In this document: piece by piece, positions 54,701-62,414 of the stretch
Numbering within the stretch: position 1 is the first letter of the stretch
Layout of the letters: each line of letters begins with the position of its first letter
NCBI GenBank assembly: GCA_022822365.1
Contig: JAJEBV010000028.1
Span: 1 to 64,000, forward strand
DNA from: Thermoanaerobaculia bacterium
GTDB lineage: Bacteria > Acidobacteriota > Thermoanaerobaculia > Multivoradales > Multivoraceae
Length of the DNA stretch: 64,000 bases
Direction of reading: 5' to 3'
Position numbers and translations under genes: made by a program
The notes under the pieces: model-generated
What the model was told of the DNA's origin: nothing
The model's input: only the letters and a program-made list of their open reading frames with translations
Databases searched by the model: none

Positions 54701-57700
54701 GCCATCTTTCTCCGCGGCACGGTCGTGACCGCCCGCACAACCCGCTGGACGAAGAGCTTCACGTCGTCGACCAGGGAATAGATCGTCGGAATCACAAGCA
54801 GGGTCAGGAAGGTGGATGTCGTGAGCCCGCCCAGGATGACGAGGCCCACCGGCGCCCAGAAGGCGGCCCGACCCTCGGGCTGCCCGAACACCTGGGGCAG
54901 GAAGAAGGGCGCCACCATGGGCGACAGGCCGAGGATCGTCGTCACGGCCGTCATCAGGATGGGCCGCAGGCGGTTCTTGCCGCCGAGGACGATCGCCTTG
55001 TCGCGGGCGATGCCCTCGCGCCGCAACCGGTTGATGTGGTCGATCAGGACGATCGCATTGTTCACCACGATGCCGGCCAGGATGAGGAGCCCCATGTTCG
55101 ACGAGTCGGACCGCGGCTGGCCGGCCAGGTACATGATCAGGCCGACGCCGATGAAGGCGAAGGGAATCGACAGCATGATCGTGAACGGCTGGAGGAAGTC
55201 CTCGAACAGGGCCGCCATGATCATGTAGATCAGCACGACAGCCAGAATCATCGCCAGGACGGCGCGCGACGCGTCCTCCTCGGCCTCCATGAATCTCCTG
55301 CCGAGCGACCACTCGTAGCCAGGCGGCAACGGAACGTCCGCGAGCGCCATCTGGACCGGCCGCCGCAGCATGAAACCCGGGGTACCGCCCGCGGCCGTGA
55401 TGTCGATCTCCACCTTGGAGCGGCGGTTCTCCCGCTCGACCTCGGACGGTCCGCTCTGCACCTGGAACGAGGCGAGGCTGGAGATCGGCAGGGTCACCGC
55501 TCCCGACTCCTCGTTCGGGTCCGACACGAGCACCGGCATCTTCTTCAACTGATCGAGCGTTTCCCGGTCCTCCTCCCGGTACTGCATGACCATGCCGATC
55601 TCGCGTTCCGCGGTCTTGAAGTACGCCAGCGAGCGGCTCGAGAGGGCGCCGCTCACCGTCATCGCCACGGCCTGACTCGAAAGGCCGCCCTGGAGGGCGC
55701 GTTCACGGTTCACGGAAACCCGGATCTCGTCGTCGCCACTCTCGAACGAGTTGTCGATGTCGCCGACGATGGGGATCTGACGCAGCCGTTCGGTGATCCG
55801 CGGCACCAGGAATTCGAGGGTGCCCATGTCGTCGCCGATCAGTTCCACGTCCATCCCGGTTCGCCCGGAACCCGGAGGCCCGAACTCCGTCCGGGCAATC
55901 TTGAACAGCACGCCGACCCTCTGGGGCATCGCCTCCCGAACGAGCTCCGTGACCTCGTCCGTGGAGAGCTCGGAAACCTCTTCGGGCTTCAGATAGACCT
56001 CGAAGCGGTTGCCGCCGCCCCATCCCCGGCTGCGGCCGCCGCCACGCCGGACCTGGTGGGCGATGTCGGCGATCTCCCACTCGTCGCGCCTGGAGTCGAG
56101 CAGGCCGTAGACCTCGTCATAGAGAGCCAGGCGGTCGTCCATTCCCATCTGCCGCGGCGTCTCGACGAAGATGGTCAACGCCCGGCCCTGGGAGGGCTGG
56201 TTGAAGCTCCGTTCGATGCTGTTGTACAGCTCCCACGAACCGTAGAGCAGCGCGCCGATGACCATCGTGAAGATGAAGCGGTGGCGCAGGGTGAAGCCCA
56301 GCGTTGCCCCGTAAAGATCGCTGATCCGGTCGAGCAGCCTGAACCGGCGCTTGCTCTCCGACTTGAGCAGGATCGCCGCGATCATCGGCACGACGGTCAG
56401 GGAGATGACCAGGGAACCGAGCATGACCACGCAGACGGTCGTGCCGATGTCCCCCATGAAGCGCGAGAAGCTGCCCGGTCCGCCACCGCCGCTGCCGAAG
56501 AAGATGAGCGGCACGAACACGCACATCGTGGTCATCGTCGAGCAGATGATCGGCATCGCCACGTCGCTGGCGCCGCCCAGAGCGGCGTACTTCGCACTGG
56601 CGCCGAGATCCTGGCGGTGCCGGAAGATCGACTCGATGACGACGATCGAGTTGTCGAGCAGCATCCCGATGGCCAGCATCAGCCCCATCAGGCTCATCAC
56701 GTTCAGCGTGATCTCGGTGACGCCCGCCTGGCGGCCGAGGTACATCATCACGAAGGTCATGACCAGCGACAGCGGTACCGCCAGGGCCACCAGCAGCGTG
56801 GTCCGGAACTTGCGCAGGAAGAGGAACATGAAGACGATCGCCAGGCCGCCGCCGATGAGCCCGCTGCGGCCCAGCTCGGTCAGGCCCTGGCGCACGTCGA
56901 CCGAGGTGTCGTGGAAGTGGCGGAACTCGAGGCCTGCGCCCTCGGGCGTCTGCTGGATGGCCTCGAGTTCGGCCTTGACCCGGCCGACGACGTCCAGGAG
57001 ATTCGCGTCGGAGGCCTTGTTCACGCTCAGGCTGATCGCCTCCGACCCGTTCAGGAAGCTGTACTCGTACTTGTCGGGGTAGCCGAACTTCACGTCGGCG
57101 ACGTCGCCCACACGGAGGCCGTCGCCGCGGATCGGCAGATCGCGGATTTCGTCCGGAGTCTGGAACTCGCCGATGGTGCGAACCAGCAGGCGGCGGCTGC
57201 CTTCGCGCAGATAGCCGCCCGAGACGTTCACGTGGTTGCTCTGCAGAACCTGCCGCAACTCGCGGACATCCACGCCGTGGGCCGCCATGCGGTCGGGCAG
57301 CAGCTCGATCCGCAGCTCCCGGCTCAGCATGCCCCAGACTTCCGCCTGCGCCACGCCTTCCAGCCGCTCGATCCGGGGCAGAAGCACGTCCTCGACGAAG
57401 TCGTTCAGCTCGTCCTGGTTCCAGGGCGCGCTGAGACTGCTGCGGAGGACCGGAATGTCCGTGCTCTCGAAGCGGCGGACGTAGATCTGCTCCACGTCGC
57501 TGGGCAGCTCGTTGCGTACCCGGTCGATCCGGTCGCGGACGTCGACGGCCGCCAGCTCCATGTCCGTTCCGTCCTGGAACTCGATGTCCACCGAGGCGGA
57601 ACTCCCGCTGGCCCGGGAACGGAGCAGCCGGACGCCGTTGATCGTCCCCAGGCTGTCCTCCAGCGGCCAGATGATCGACCGGGCGATCTCCTCCGGAGAG

Positions 57701-57972
57701 GACGACTGGTACGGCACCCGGACCGAGATGTTGGACGACTGGAAGAGCGGCAGGAACTCCAGCGGCAGGCGCGTGAGCGACAACCAGCCGAGCACCAGCA
57801 CGCCAAGCGTGGCCATGAACATGGTCACGCGGCGCTCGACGGCGAAGCGGATGAGCGGGTGGACGGGGACATGCGCCGCCGCCTCCTGCAGCGCCTCCTC
57901 CTGCTGCTCGGACCCCGCGAGCAGACCGGTCTTCTGTTCGTCCATCTCTTCCTCCGGGGTCGTCATCGGCAT
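54697..57972 (-). CDS. RND efflux pump inner-membrane subunit (first of two)
   Basis: A 1091-residue RND transporter. An N-terminal cytoplasmic tail of about 45 acidic residues precedes TM1 (RVTMFMATLGVLVLGWLSL). Porter sequence includes LRSRASGSSASVDIEFQDGT; TM4 reads GMLLDNSIVVIESIFRHRQD (one proton-relay Asp kept, the second replaced by Asn); the C-terminal TM block ends FLTLLVIPTIYSLVDDVKLF. It differs clearly from the second pump gene 3 kb downstream, so the two may form a mixed trimer like MdtB/MdtC, or two separate pumps sharing one adaptor. ATG 57972 overlaps the sensor gene stop. Confidence 0.9.
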   Translation of the reverse strand: MPMTTPEEEMDEQKTGLLAGSEQQEEALQEAAAHVPVHPLIRFAVERRVTMFMATLGVLVLGWLSLTRLPLEFLPLFQSSNISVRVPYQSSSPEEIARSIIWPLEDSLGTINGVRLLRSRASGSSASVDIEFQDGTDMELAAVDVRDRIDRVRNELPSDVEQIYVRRFESTDIPVLRSSLSAPWNQDELNDFVEDVLLPRIERLEGVAQAEVWGMLSRELRIELLPDRMAAHGVDVRELRQVLQSNHVNVSGGYLREGSRRLLVRTIGEFQTPDEIRDLPIRGDGLRVGDVADVKFGYPDKYEYSFLNGSEAISLSVNKASDANLLDVVGRVKAELEAIQQTPEGAGLEFRHFHDTSVDVRQGLTELGRSGLIGGGLAIVFMFLFLRKFRTTLLVALAVPLSLVMTFVMMYLGRQAGVTEITLNVMSLMGLMLAIGMLLDNSIVVIESIFRHRQDLGASAKYAALGGASDVAMPIICSTMTTMCVFVPLIFFGSGGGGPGSFSRFMGDIGTTVCVVMLGSLVISLTVVPMIAAILLKSESKRRFRLLDRISDLYGATLGFTLRHRFIFTMVIGALLYGSWELYNSIERSFNQPSQGRALTIFVETPRQMGMDDRLALYDEVYGLLDSRRDEWEIADIAHQVRRGGGRSRGWGGGNRFEVYLKPEEVSELSTDEVTELVREAMPQRVGVLFKIARTEFGPPGSGRTGMDVELIGDDMGTLEFLVPRITERLRQIPIVGDIDNSFESGDDEIRVSVNRERALQGGLSSQAVAMTVSGALSSRSLAYFKTAEREIGMVMQYREEDRETLDQLKKMPVLVSDPNEESGAVTLPISSLASFQVQSGPSEVERENRRSKVEIDITAAGGTPGFMLRRPVQMALADVPLPPGYEWSLGRRFMEAEEDASRAVLAMILAVVLIYMIMAALFEDFLQPFTIMLSIPFAFIGVGLIMYLAGQPRSDSSNMGLLILAGIVVNNAIVLIDHINRLRREGIARDKAIVLGGKNRLRPILMTAVTTILGLSPMVAPFFLPQVFGQPEGRAAFWAPVGLVILGGLTTSTFLTLLVIPTIYSLVDDVKLFVQRVVRAVTTVPRRKMA

Positions 57973-58553
57973 GCCTCCGGCGAGCCGACTTCCTGATGCC
58001 AGTCGCGTCCGTTGCGGTCACGGCCTCGCCAGTCATGACGCCGTCCGCGCTTCCACAACTCCTCACTCATCTCGTCGAAGAGGACAGCCTGGTCCGGACG
58101 GAGGAGTGCGCCCACCTGGCGGTGGAAGTCCTTCTGCATCGCGCAGAACTCGTCGCGTGCTCCGGTCCAGTAGAGCCGCCCTCGCTCCATCGCCTCGCCG
58201 ACGATGGGCTCCAGCGCCTCGATCTGTTCGGCATCCAGCTCCAGGCGGCGCGCCATGCGGTGGGTCACCTTCGACCTGTACTCGTCGGTGGAATCCGGGT
58301 CCGCCGCGTCGGCCTGCCCTTCCCCGGGCGGCCTCGCGGTCGTTTCGGCCTGCTCCTCTTCCCAACCCCGGCAGTCGAAATGAAACACCGACCGCCGATC
58401 GTCGTGCGTCCGCGACGAGGTCTTCGGCTCCGTGTCGACGGCGCTCCGTTCGGCAAGAAGCCGGTCCGCCACGAGACCCGCCGAGACCCCAACGACCAGC
58501 ACCGAACCCAGGGCGAGGCCCATCCACATCTTCATGGAGCCGTTGGCCATCAC
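57963..58553 (-). CDS. Spy/CnrX-like periplasmic sensor, membrane-anchored
   Basis: A 196-residue protein with one N-terminal membrane segment (MWMGLALGSVLVVGVSAGLV) and a periplasmic part. The first 75 periplasmic residues are disordered and acidic. The rest is a helical hairpin with HRMARRLELDAEQIEALEPI, FHRQVGALLRPDQAVLFDEM and a His/Arg/Trp-rich tail. The second helix end (LRPDQ, like LTxxQ) and size fit the Spy/CnrX/ZraP heavy-metal-resistance family. Candidate ligands are the histidines and Met residues in the hairpin plus the tail. Placed between an ECF sigma/anti-sigma-like pair and an RND pump, it parallels CnrX in the CnrYXH nickel/cobalt switch. Metal binding is inference. Confidence 0.65.
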   Translation of the reverse strand: MMANGSMKMWMGLALGSVLVVGVSAGLVADRLLAERSAVDTEPKTSSRTHDDRRSVFHFDCRGWEEEQAETTARPPGEGQADAADPDSTDEYRSKVTHRMARRLELDAEQIEALEPIVGEAMERGRLYWTGARDEFCAMQKDFHRQVGALLRPDQAVLFDEMSEELWKRGRRHDWRGRDRNGRDWHQEVGSPEACR

Positions 58554-58972
58554 CGTGTCCCCATCGGCTCGTAGAGCACGGCCACGAGCTCATAGCCGGC
58601 GTCATCGTCCGTCATGGCAGCGGTCGCTACACCGGCCTCTTCCAGCCCCGCCGCGAACGGGTCAGGGTACTCCGCTGCGACGGATTGCTCCGGACCCGTC
58701 TCCGGCGACATGGCCGGCGCGCCGCCGCCGAGCGTCATGACCAGAGCCGCGCCGGCCGCAAGCGCGCCGACGGGCGACAGGCGCAGGGCAAGCAAACGCC
58801 AGGGCGCGGCCTGGTCGGCGCGCTCCAGCCAGGCCTCGCGACGGGCTCTGAAGCCCGCCAGGAAACCGGGCGCCGCCGGCGGCGCCGCGCACTCCTCGCG
58901 CAACCCGTCGAACAGTGCATCGAGCTTGCCTCCGGCCTCCTCCGGCCGGCTCGACCTCTTCTCCTCCCTCAT
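58550..58972 (-). CDS. Small one-TM protein, probable anti-sigma factor
   Basis: A 140-residue protein with a charged cytoplasmic N-terminus (EEAGGKLDALFDGLREECAA), one membrane segment near residues 63-82 (LSPVGALAAGAALVMTLGGG) and a short periplasmic tail. It overlaps the ECF sigma gene on one side and the sensor on the other, each by four bases. Size, topology and place match CnrY-type anti-sigma factors, though no zinc HxxxCxxC motif is present. The assignment rests mainly on context. Confidence 0.6.
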   Translation of the reverse strand: MREEKRSSRPEEAGGKLDALFDGLREECAAPPAAPGFLAGFRARREAWLERADQAAPWRLLALRLSPVGALAAGAALVMTLGGGAPAMSPETGPEQSVAAEYPDPFAAGLEEAGVATAAMTDDDAGYELVAVLYEPMGTR

Positions 58973-59676
58973 CGCGTACCTCCTCTACGTCCTCCTGCCT
59001 TGCCCGGCCCGTCGAGCCGGCGGCGGAGCTTTTGCCGGCCCCGATGGACCCGGATCTGCGCCGTGCCGATCGGACAGCCCAGAAGCTCCGCAATCTCCAC
59101 GTACTTCATTCCCACCACGTCTTTCAGCACGACCGCCGTCCGCTGGCTCTTCGGCAACCGCGCCAGTTCGCGCACGAGGGCGCGCCTGAGCAACCGCGAC
59201 TCGACGGCCGACTCCGCGCCGGCCGCCGGCAACTCGGCGAGGGCCTCCTCCCCCACGTTCCGGTCCAGCCGCCTGCCCCAGCGCGCCGAGCGGCGCAACT
59301 CGTCGTGGGCCCGGTTGATCGCGATCCGGTAGAGCCAGCTCTTGAACGCGGCCGACTCTCCCAGGTCGCCGAGCTTCCGGTAGGCCAGCAGGAAAGCGTC
59401 CTGCGCCACGTCCTCGGCAACCTGCCAGTTGAGTACGTAGCCGTAGACCAGCTTGCGGAGCGGTGTCTCGTAGCGAAGCACCAGGGCTTCGAACGCGCTG
59501 CCGTCACCCGCCGACGCACGTCGAACGAGTTCGGCGTCTTCGGGAAGACCGGTCGACTCGCGGGTCGATCCCCGGTCAGACGGTTTCTGTGCCGGCAAGC
59601 CATCGTCCTCTCGGTGCAGGGACGACCCGCCGGCGACCCTTGTTTCGCTCGGCCCGCCGCCGGAGGCGCCAGTCAT
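58969..59676 (-). CDS. ECF RNA polymerase sigma factor (RpoE-like)
   Basis: A 235-residue group 4 sigma factor. After a non-conserved N-terminal 50 residues comes region 2 (DAELVRRASAGDGSAFEALV, NWQVAEDVAQDAFLLAYRKL) and region 4 (LPKSQRTAVVLKDVVGMKYV, EIAELLGCPIGTAQIRVHRG). ATG 59676 overlaps the cca stop (ATGA); a start nearer region 2 is possible. Next to a one-TM protein, a Spy/CnrX-like sensor and RND genes, it most likely controls this operon in response to an envelope or metal signal. Its target promoter was not identified. Confidence 0.9.
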   Translation of the reverse strand: MTGASGGGPSETRVAGGSSLHREDDGLPAQKPSDRGSTRESTGLPEDAELVRRASAGDGSAFEALVLRYETPLRKLVYGYVLNWQVAEDVAQDAFLLAYRKLGDLGESAAFKSWLYRIAINRAHDELRRSARWGRRLDRNVGEEALAELPAAGAESAVESRLLRRALVRELARLPKSQRTAVVLKDVVGMKYVEIAELLGCPIGTAQIRVHRGRQKLRRRLDGPGKAGGRRGGTR

Positions 59677-61085
59677 GGCTCCGCCCGCCCGGAAGCGGCC
59701 CGGCGCCGCAGCAGCGAATCGAGGAATCGCAGAGCCGCCGTCCGGCCCTCGAAGGCGCCATCCAGTTGCGCCTGATAGCAGCGATCGACCAGGTTCCCGA
59801 TCTCGGGGCCCGGGGTCAGGCCGCGGTCGATCAGGTCGCGGCCGAGGACGAGGCGTCGCGGCGCCTGATCCTTGATCCTCAGCGCTTCCGCGCGGGCAAG
59901 AAGCCAGTCGCAATCCTCGCAATCCGCGGGCGGCAGCGGTGGACGGCCCCGGGCATCCGCGCGGGCAAGCCGCACCAGCCGGTCGATCCGCTTGACCCGG
60001 TGGGCCAGCCGGCGCACCGCGGCGTCCCCCGCGCCACCCTGGTAGAGCTGCCGCGGCTTCAGGTGGTCGACGACCAGCCGCACCACGTCGTCGACCAGGC
60101 CGCGACGGTTCGTGAGCCGCGCCAGAAAACTCCTCGTGGGCGCCTCGCCGGCCGCCTCGTGGCCCCGTGAACGAAGCCGGCCGTCGACGAAGCGCGTCGT
60201 CGCGGGCTTGCCCAGATCGTGGCAGAGACAGGCCAGGCCGACGATCAGGTCTTCCTCCGCGTCGCCTAGGCGCTCGGCCGCGAAGGCGTCCAGGACGTGG
60301 CCCGTGTGGGTCCAGACGTCGCCCTCGGGATGCCATTCCGGGTCCTGCTCGCAACCGACGGTGGCCTGGAGTTCGGGGTAGGCCTCGATCCACCCGGTAG
60401 CCTGCAGGAACCGAAGACCTCCTCCGATCTCGACCCCCAGGACGAGCAGCTTCCGCCACTCCTCGAACACGCGCTCGACGCTCAGCTCGCGCCAGTCGAT
60501 CCCGGAACAGAGACGCACGGTAGCCGGGTCGGCTTCGAGCCCCGACCGGGCCACGAGTTGCATCCCCCGCAGCACCCGGAGCGGATCCTCGGGGAACCGG
60601 TGCGAAGCGTGGCGAAGCCGCCGGCGCTCGAGGTCACCTCGCCCCCCCAGGGGATCGTCGACGCGGCCGGCCAGCGGTTCGTACGAGATCGCGTTGATCG
60701 TGTAGTCGCGACGCGCGGCCGCCTCTTCGACGGTCATGTCCGGATCCGAGTCCACCAGGAAGTCGCGGTGGCCCGCTCCGAAGCTGACCTCGCGGCGCGG
60801 CAACGCGATGTCGACGGGGATGCCCCGGAGCTTGAGGACCGAGAAGGCCCGGCCGACCCGGTCCACCCGCAGGCCCAGATCCGCCAGCATCCGGTCGAGA
60901 TCGCCGGGCCCGAGGCCGAAGGCCTCAAGATCGAACTCCTCGAACGGCCGGTCGAGCAGCGCGTCCCGCACGGAGCCGCCCACCACGCGGACGCAGCCGC
61001 CCCGCTCCGCCGCGGCCCGGCAGATCTGCAGCACCCTCGGCCAGGCCGGATGGTGCGCGAGGCGAGAGCCAGGATCCGCAACCAC
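59673..61085 (-). CDS. cca: CCA tRNA nucleotidyltransferase with HD domain
   Basis: A 470-residue class II nucleotidyltransferase that adds or repairs the 3' CCA of tRNAs. The head has RVVGGSVRDALL (residues 34-44), the catalytic FEEFDLEAFG (Asp52, Glu54) and DYTINAISYEP; the neck has GRGDLERRRLRH and FPEDPLRVLRGMQLVAR. The C-terminal HD domain (THTGHVLDAF ... LACLCHDLGKP) suggests added phosphohydrolase activity, as in E. coli Cca. GTG 61085 is the start. All three intact tRNAs in the window already encode CCA, so the role here is repair. It heads the ECF/RND operon. Confidence 0.92.
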   Translation of the reverse strand: MVADPGSRLAHHPAWPRVLQICRAAAERGGCVRVVGGSVRDALLDRPFEEFDLEAFGLGPGDLDRMLADLGLRVDRVGRAFSVLKLRGIPVDIALPRREVSFGAGHRDFLVDSDPDMTVEEAAARRDYTINAISYEPLAGRVDDPLGGRGDLERRRLRHASHRFPEDPLRVLRGMQLVARSGLEADPATVRLCSGIDWRELSVERVFEEWRKLLVLGVEIGGGLRFLQATGWIEAYPELQATVGCEQDPEWHPEGDVWTHTGHVLDAFAAERLGDAEEDLIVGLACLCHDLGKPATTRFVDGRLRSRGHEAAGEAPTRSFLARLTNRRGLVDDVVRLVVDHLKPRQLYQGGAGDAAVRRLAHRVKRIDRLVRLARADARGRPPLPPADCEDCDWLLARAEALRIKDQAPRRLVLGRDLIDRGLTPGPEIGNLVDRCYQAQLDGAFEGRTAALRFLDSLLRRRAASGRAEP

Positions 61086-61093
61086 GGCTCTGT

Positions 61094-61100
61094 TATTCTA
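61094..61100. promoter_or_regulatory. Shared divergent -10 element (cca / TPR gene)
   Basis: TATTCTA reads TATTCT on the plus strand (61094-61099) and TAGAAT on the minus strand (61095-61100), the latter nine bases before GTG 61085. The plus-strand gene starts 95 bases away with a normal ribosome site. Confidence 0.45.
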
Positions 61101-61194
61101 AGTGCCCCTTCCGGGAACGAGGTCCGCCGGCGGGAGGAGGCCCGCCGCGTGCCAGCAGATCCGCCATGAGCCCGTGCGGCCGAAGGAGAACACA

Positions 61195-62271
61195 ATGAAG
61201 CCGATTCGCGAACCGTGGACCCTGGAGCAGCCGGCGCGGCCCGGACTCTTCGCTGCCGCCCTCGGCATCTGCCTTTCCCTCGCCCTCGTCGCCCCCGCGG
61301 CGGCGCAGCTCCCGGGCACCGTCTGGGGGCAGATCTTCGACGCCACCACCGGAGAGACGATCGAGGGCGTGGAGATCATCTTCACGAACCCCGAGGCGCC
61401 CAGCTTCCGCGAAGTGCACCACTCCGGGAAAAACGGCCGGTTCCGGATCATGATCAAGAACGTCGTCACGCACGAGCGCGGCGGTTTCACCGTCGAGCTG
61501 AAGAAGGAAGGCTACGTGACCCGGCGCGTGGGCAACGTCCGCATTCCCGCCCGCAACGAGACCCGGCTCAGCCAGCTCCCGGGCGGCGGCGACTGGAACC
61601 TGACCTCGGAAGAGGAGGCGCTGAAGCAGCAGGCCGCGCAGTTCGAAGCCGCCGGCATCCCGCAGCCCGACCAGGCCGTGGACCTGGAGGCCGAGGCCCG
61701 CGGCAGCGCGATCAAGCTCTACAACCAGGGCAGCAACGCCCTGAACTCGGGCGACTACGAAACCGCCGAGTTCATGTTCCAGAGCGCCCTCGAGAAGAAG
61801 GCGGACCTGACCTCGGCGATGGGCGGCCTCGCCCGCATCTACTCGTTCCGGGAGGACCACGTCCGGGCCGTGGAGTACGCCGAGAAGGTGGCCGCGGAGG
61901 GAGAGGATCTGGAGAACATGAACCAGATCCTCTACGCCGGCTACAGCGCGCTGGGGATGGACGACAAGGCCGAGGCCGCCCTGGCGTCCCTGCAGAACAC
62001 GGATCCGGAGAAAGCCGCCAAGAACCTCTACAACGAGGCGGCCGACCTCTACAACGCCGGCAGCATTCCGGAGGCGCTGGCGAAGCTGGAGCAGGTCGTG
62101 GGGTTCAACCCGAATCACCCCGAGGCGCTCAACATGCTGGGCCTCTGCTACGCCGCCCAGACGCAGAACGACAAGGCCCTCGAGACTTTCAGGAAGTTCC
62201 TGGAGGTGGCCCCCAACCATCCGGAAGCGGCCACCGCCCAGGCCATGATCGAGTACTTCGAGTCCCTGTAG
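61195..62271 (+). CDS. Exported carboxypeptidase-regulatory-like/TPR protein
   Basis: A 358-residue secreted protein. The signal region (LFAAALGICLSLALVAPAAA) is followed by a carboxypeptidase-regulatory-like beta-sandwich (VWGQIFDATTGETIEGVEII, GFTVELKKEGYVTRRV). At least four TPR-like repeats follow (GSNALNSGDYETAEFMFQSA; ALEKKADLTSAMGGLARIYS; NEAADLYNAGSIPEALAKLE; LNMLGLCYAAQTQNDKALET). Such proteins are common in Acidobacteriota; the binding partner is unknown. ATG 61195 is preceded by GAAGGAGAA. The frame is open further upstream, but without a plausible signal peptide. Confidence 0.85.
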   Translation: MKPIREPWTLEQPARPGLFAAALGICLSLALVAPAAAQLPGTVWGQIFDATTGETIEGVEIIFTNPEAPSFREVHHSGKNGRFRIMIKNVVTHERGGFTVELKKEGYVTRRVGNVRIPARNETRLSQLPGGGDWNLTSEEEALKQQAAQFEAAGIPQPDQAVDLEAEARGSAIKLYNQGSNALNSGDYETAEFMFQSALEKKADLTSAMGGLARIYSFREDHVRAVEYAEKVAAEGEDLENMNQILYAGYSALGMDDKAEAALASLQNTDPEKAAKNLYNEAADLYNAGSIPEALAKLEQVVGFNPNHPEALNMLGLCYAAQTQNDKALETFRKFLEVAPNHPEAATAQAMIEYFESL

Positions 62272-62295
62272 GAGCTTGCCCGTTCGACCGCCCGC

Positions 62296-62414
62296 GGCCG
62301 CCGGCTGGATGCGCGGGTCTGTTGCCGCGGGTCTTCTGACCCGCGGAGAAAGCGCGCCGAAGGCGGCTCGGTACATGCGCCGGCCGCAAGGCCGGCACCG
62401 CTTTGGCGCGGCGG
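62296..62414 (-). repeat. Three-hairpin dispersed repeat, copy B
   Basis: This is the second copy, inverted relative to copy A. It keeps the 18-bp end (62397-62414) and the 40-bp hairpin-3 core (62310-62349) identical to copy A, but hairpins 1 and 2 have different stem sequences that still pair; hairpin 1 is GCCGGCC-GCAA-GGCCGGC at 62379-62396. The element runs into the start of the S9 peptidase gene and encodes its first 13 residues. Confidence 0.85.

Noticed and set aside
55036..57996. A 986-codon plus-strand frame across the first RND gene
   Set aside because: Antisense to a clear RND transporter; His/Asp/Arg-rich composition with no recognisable motif.
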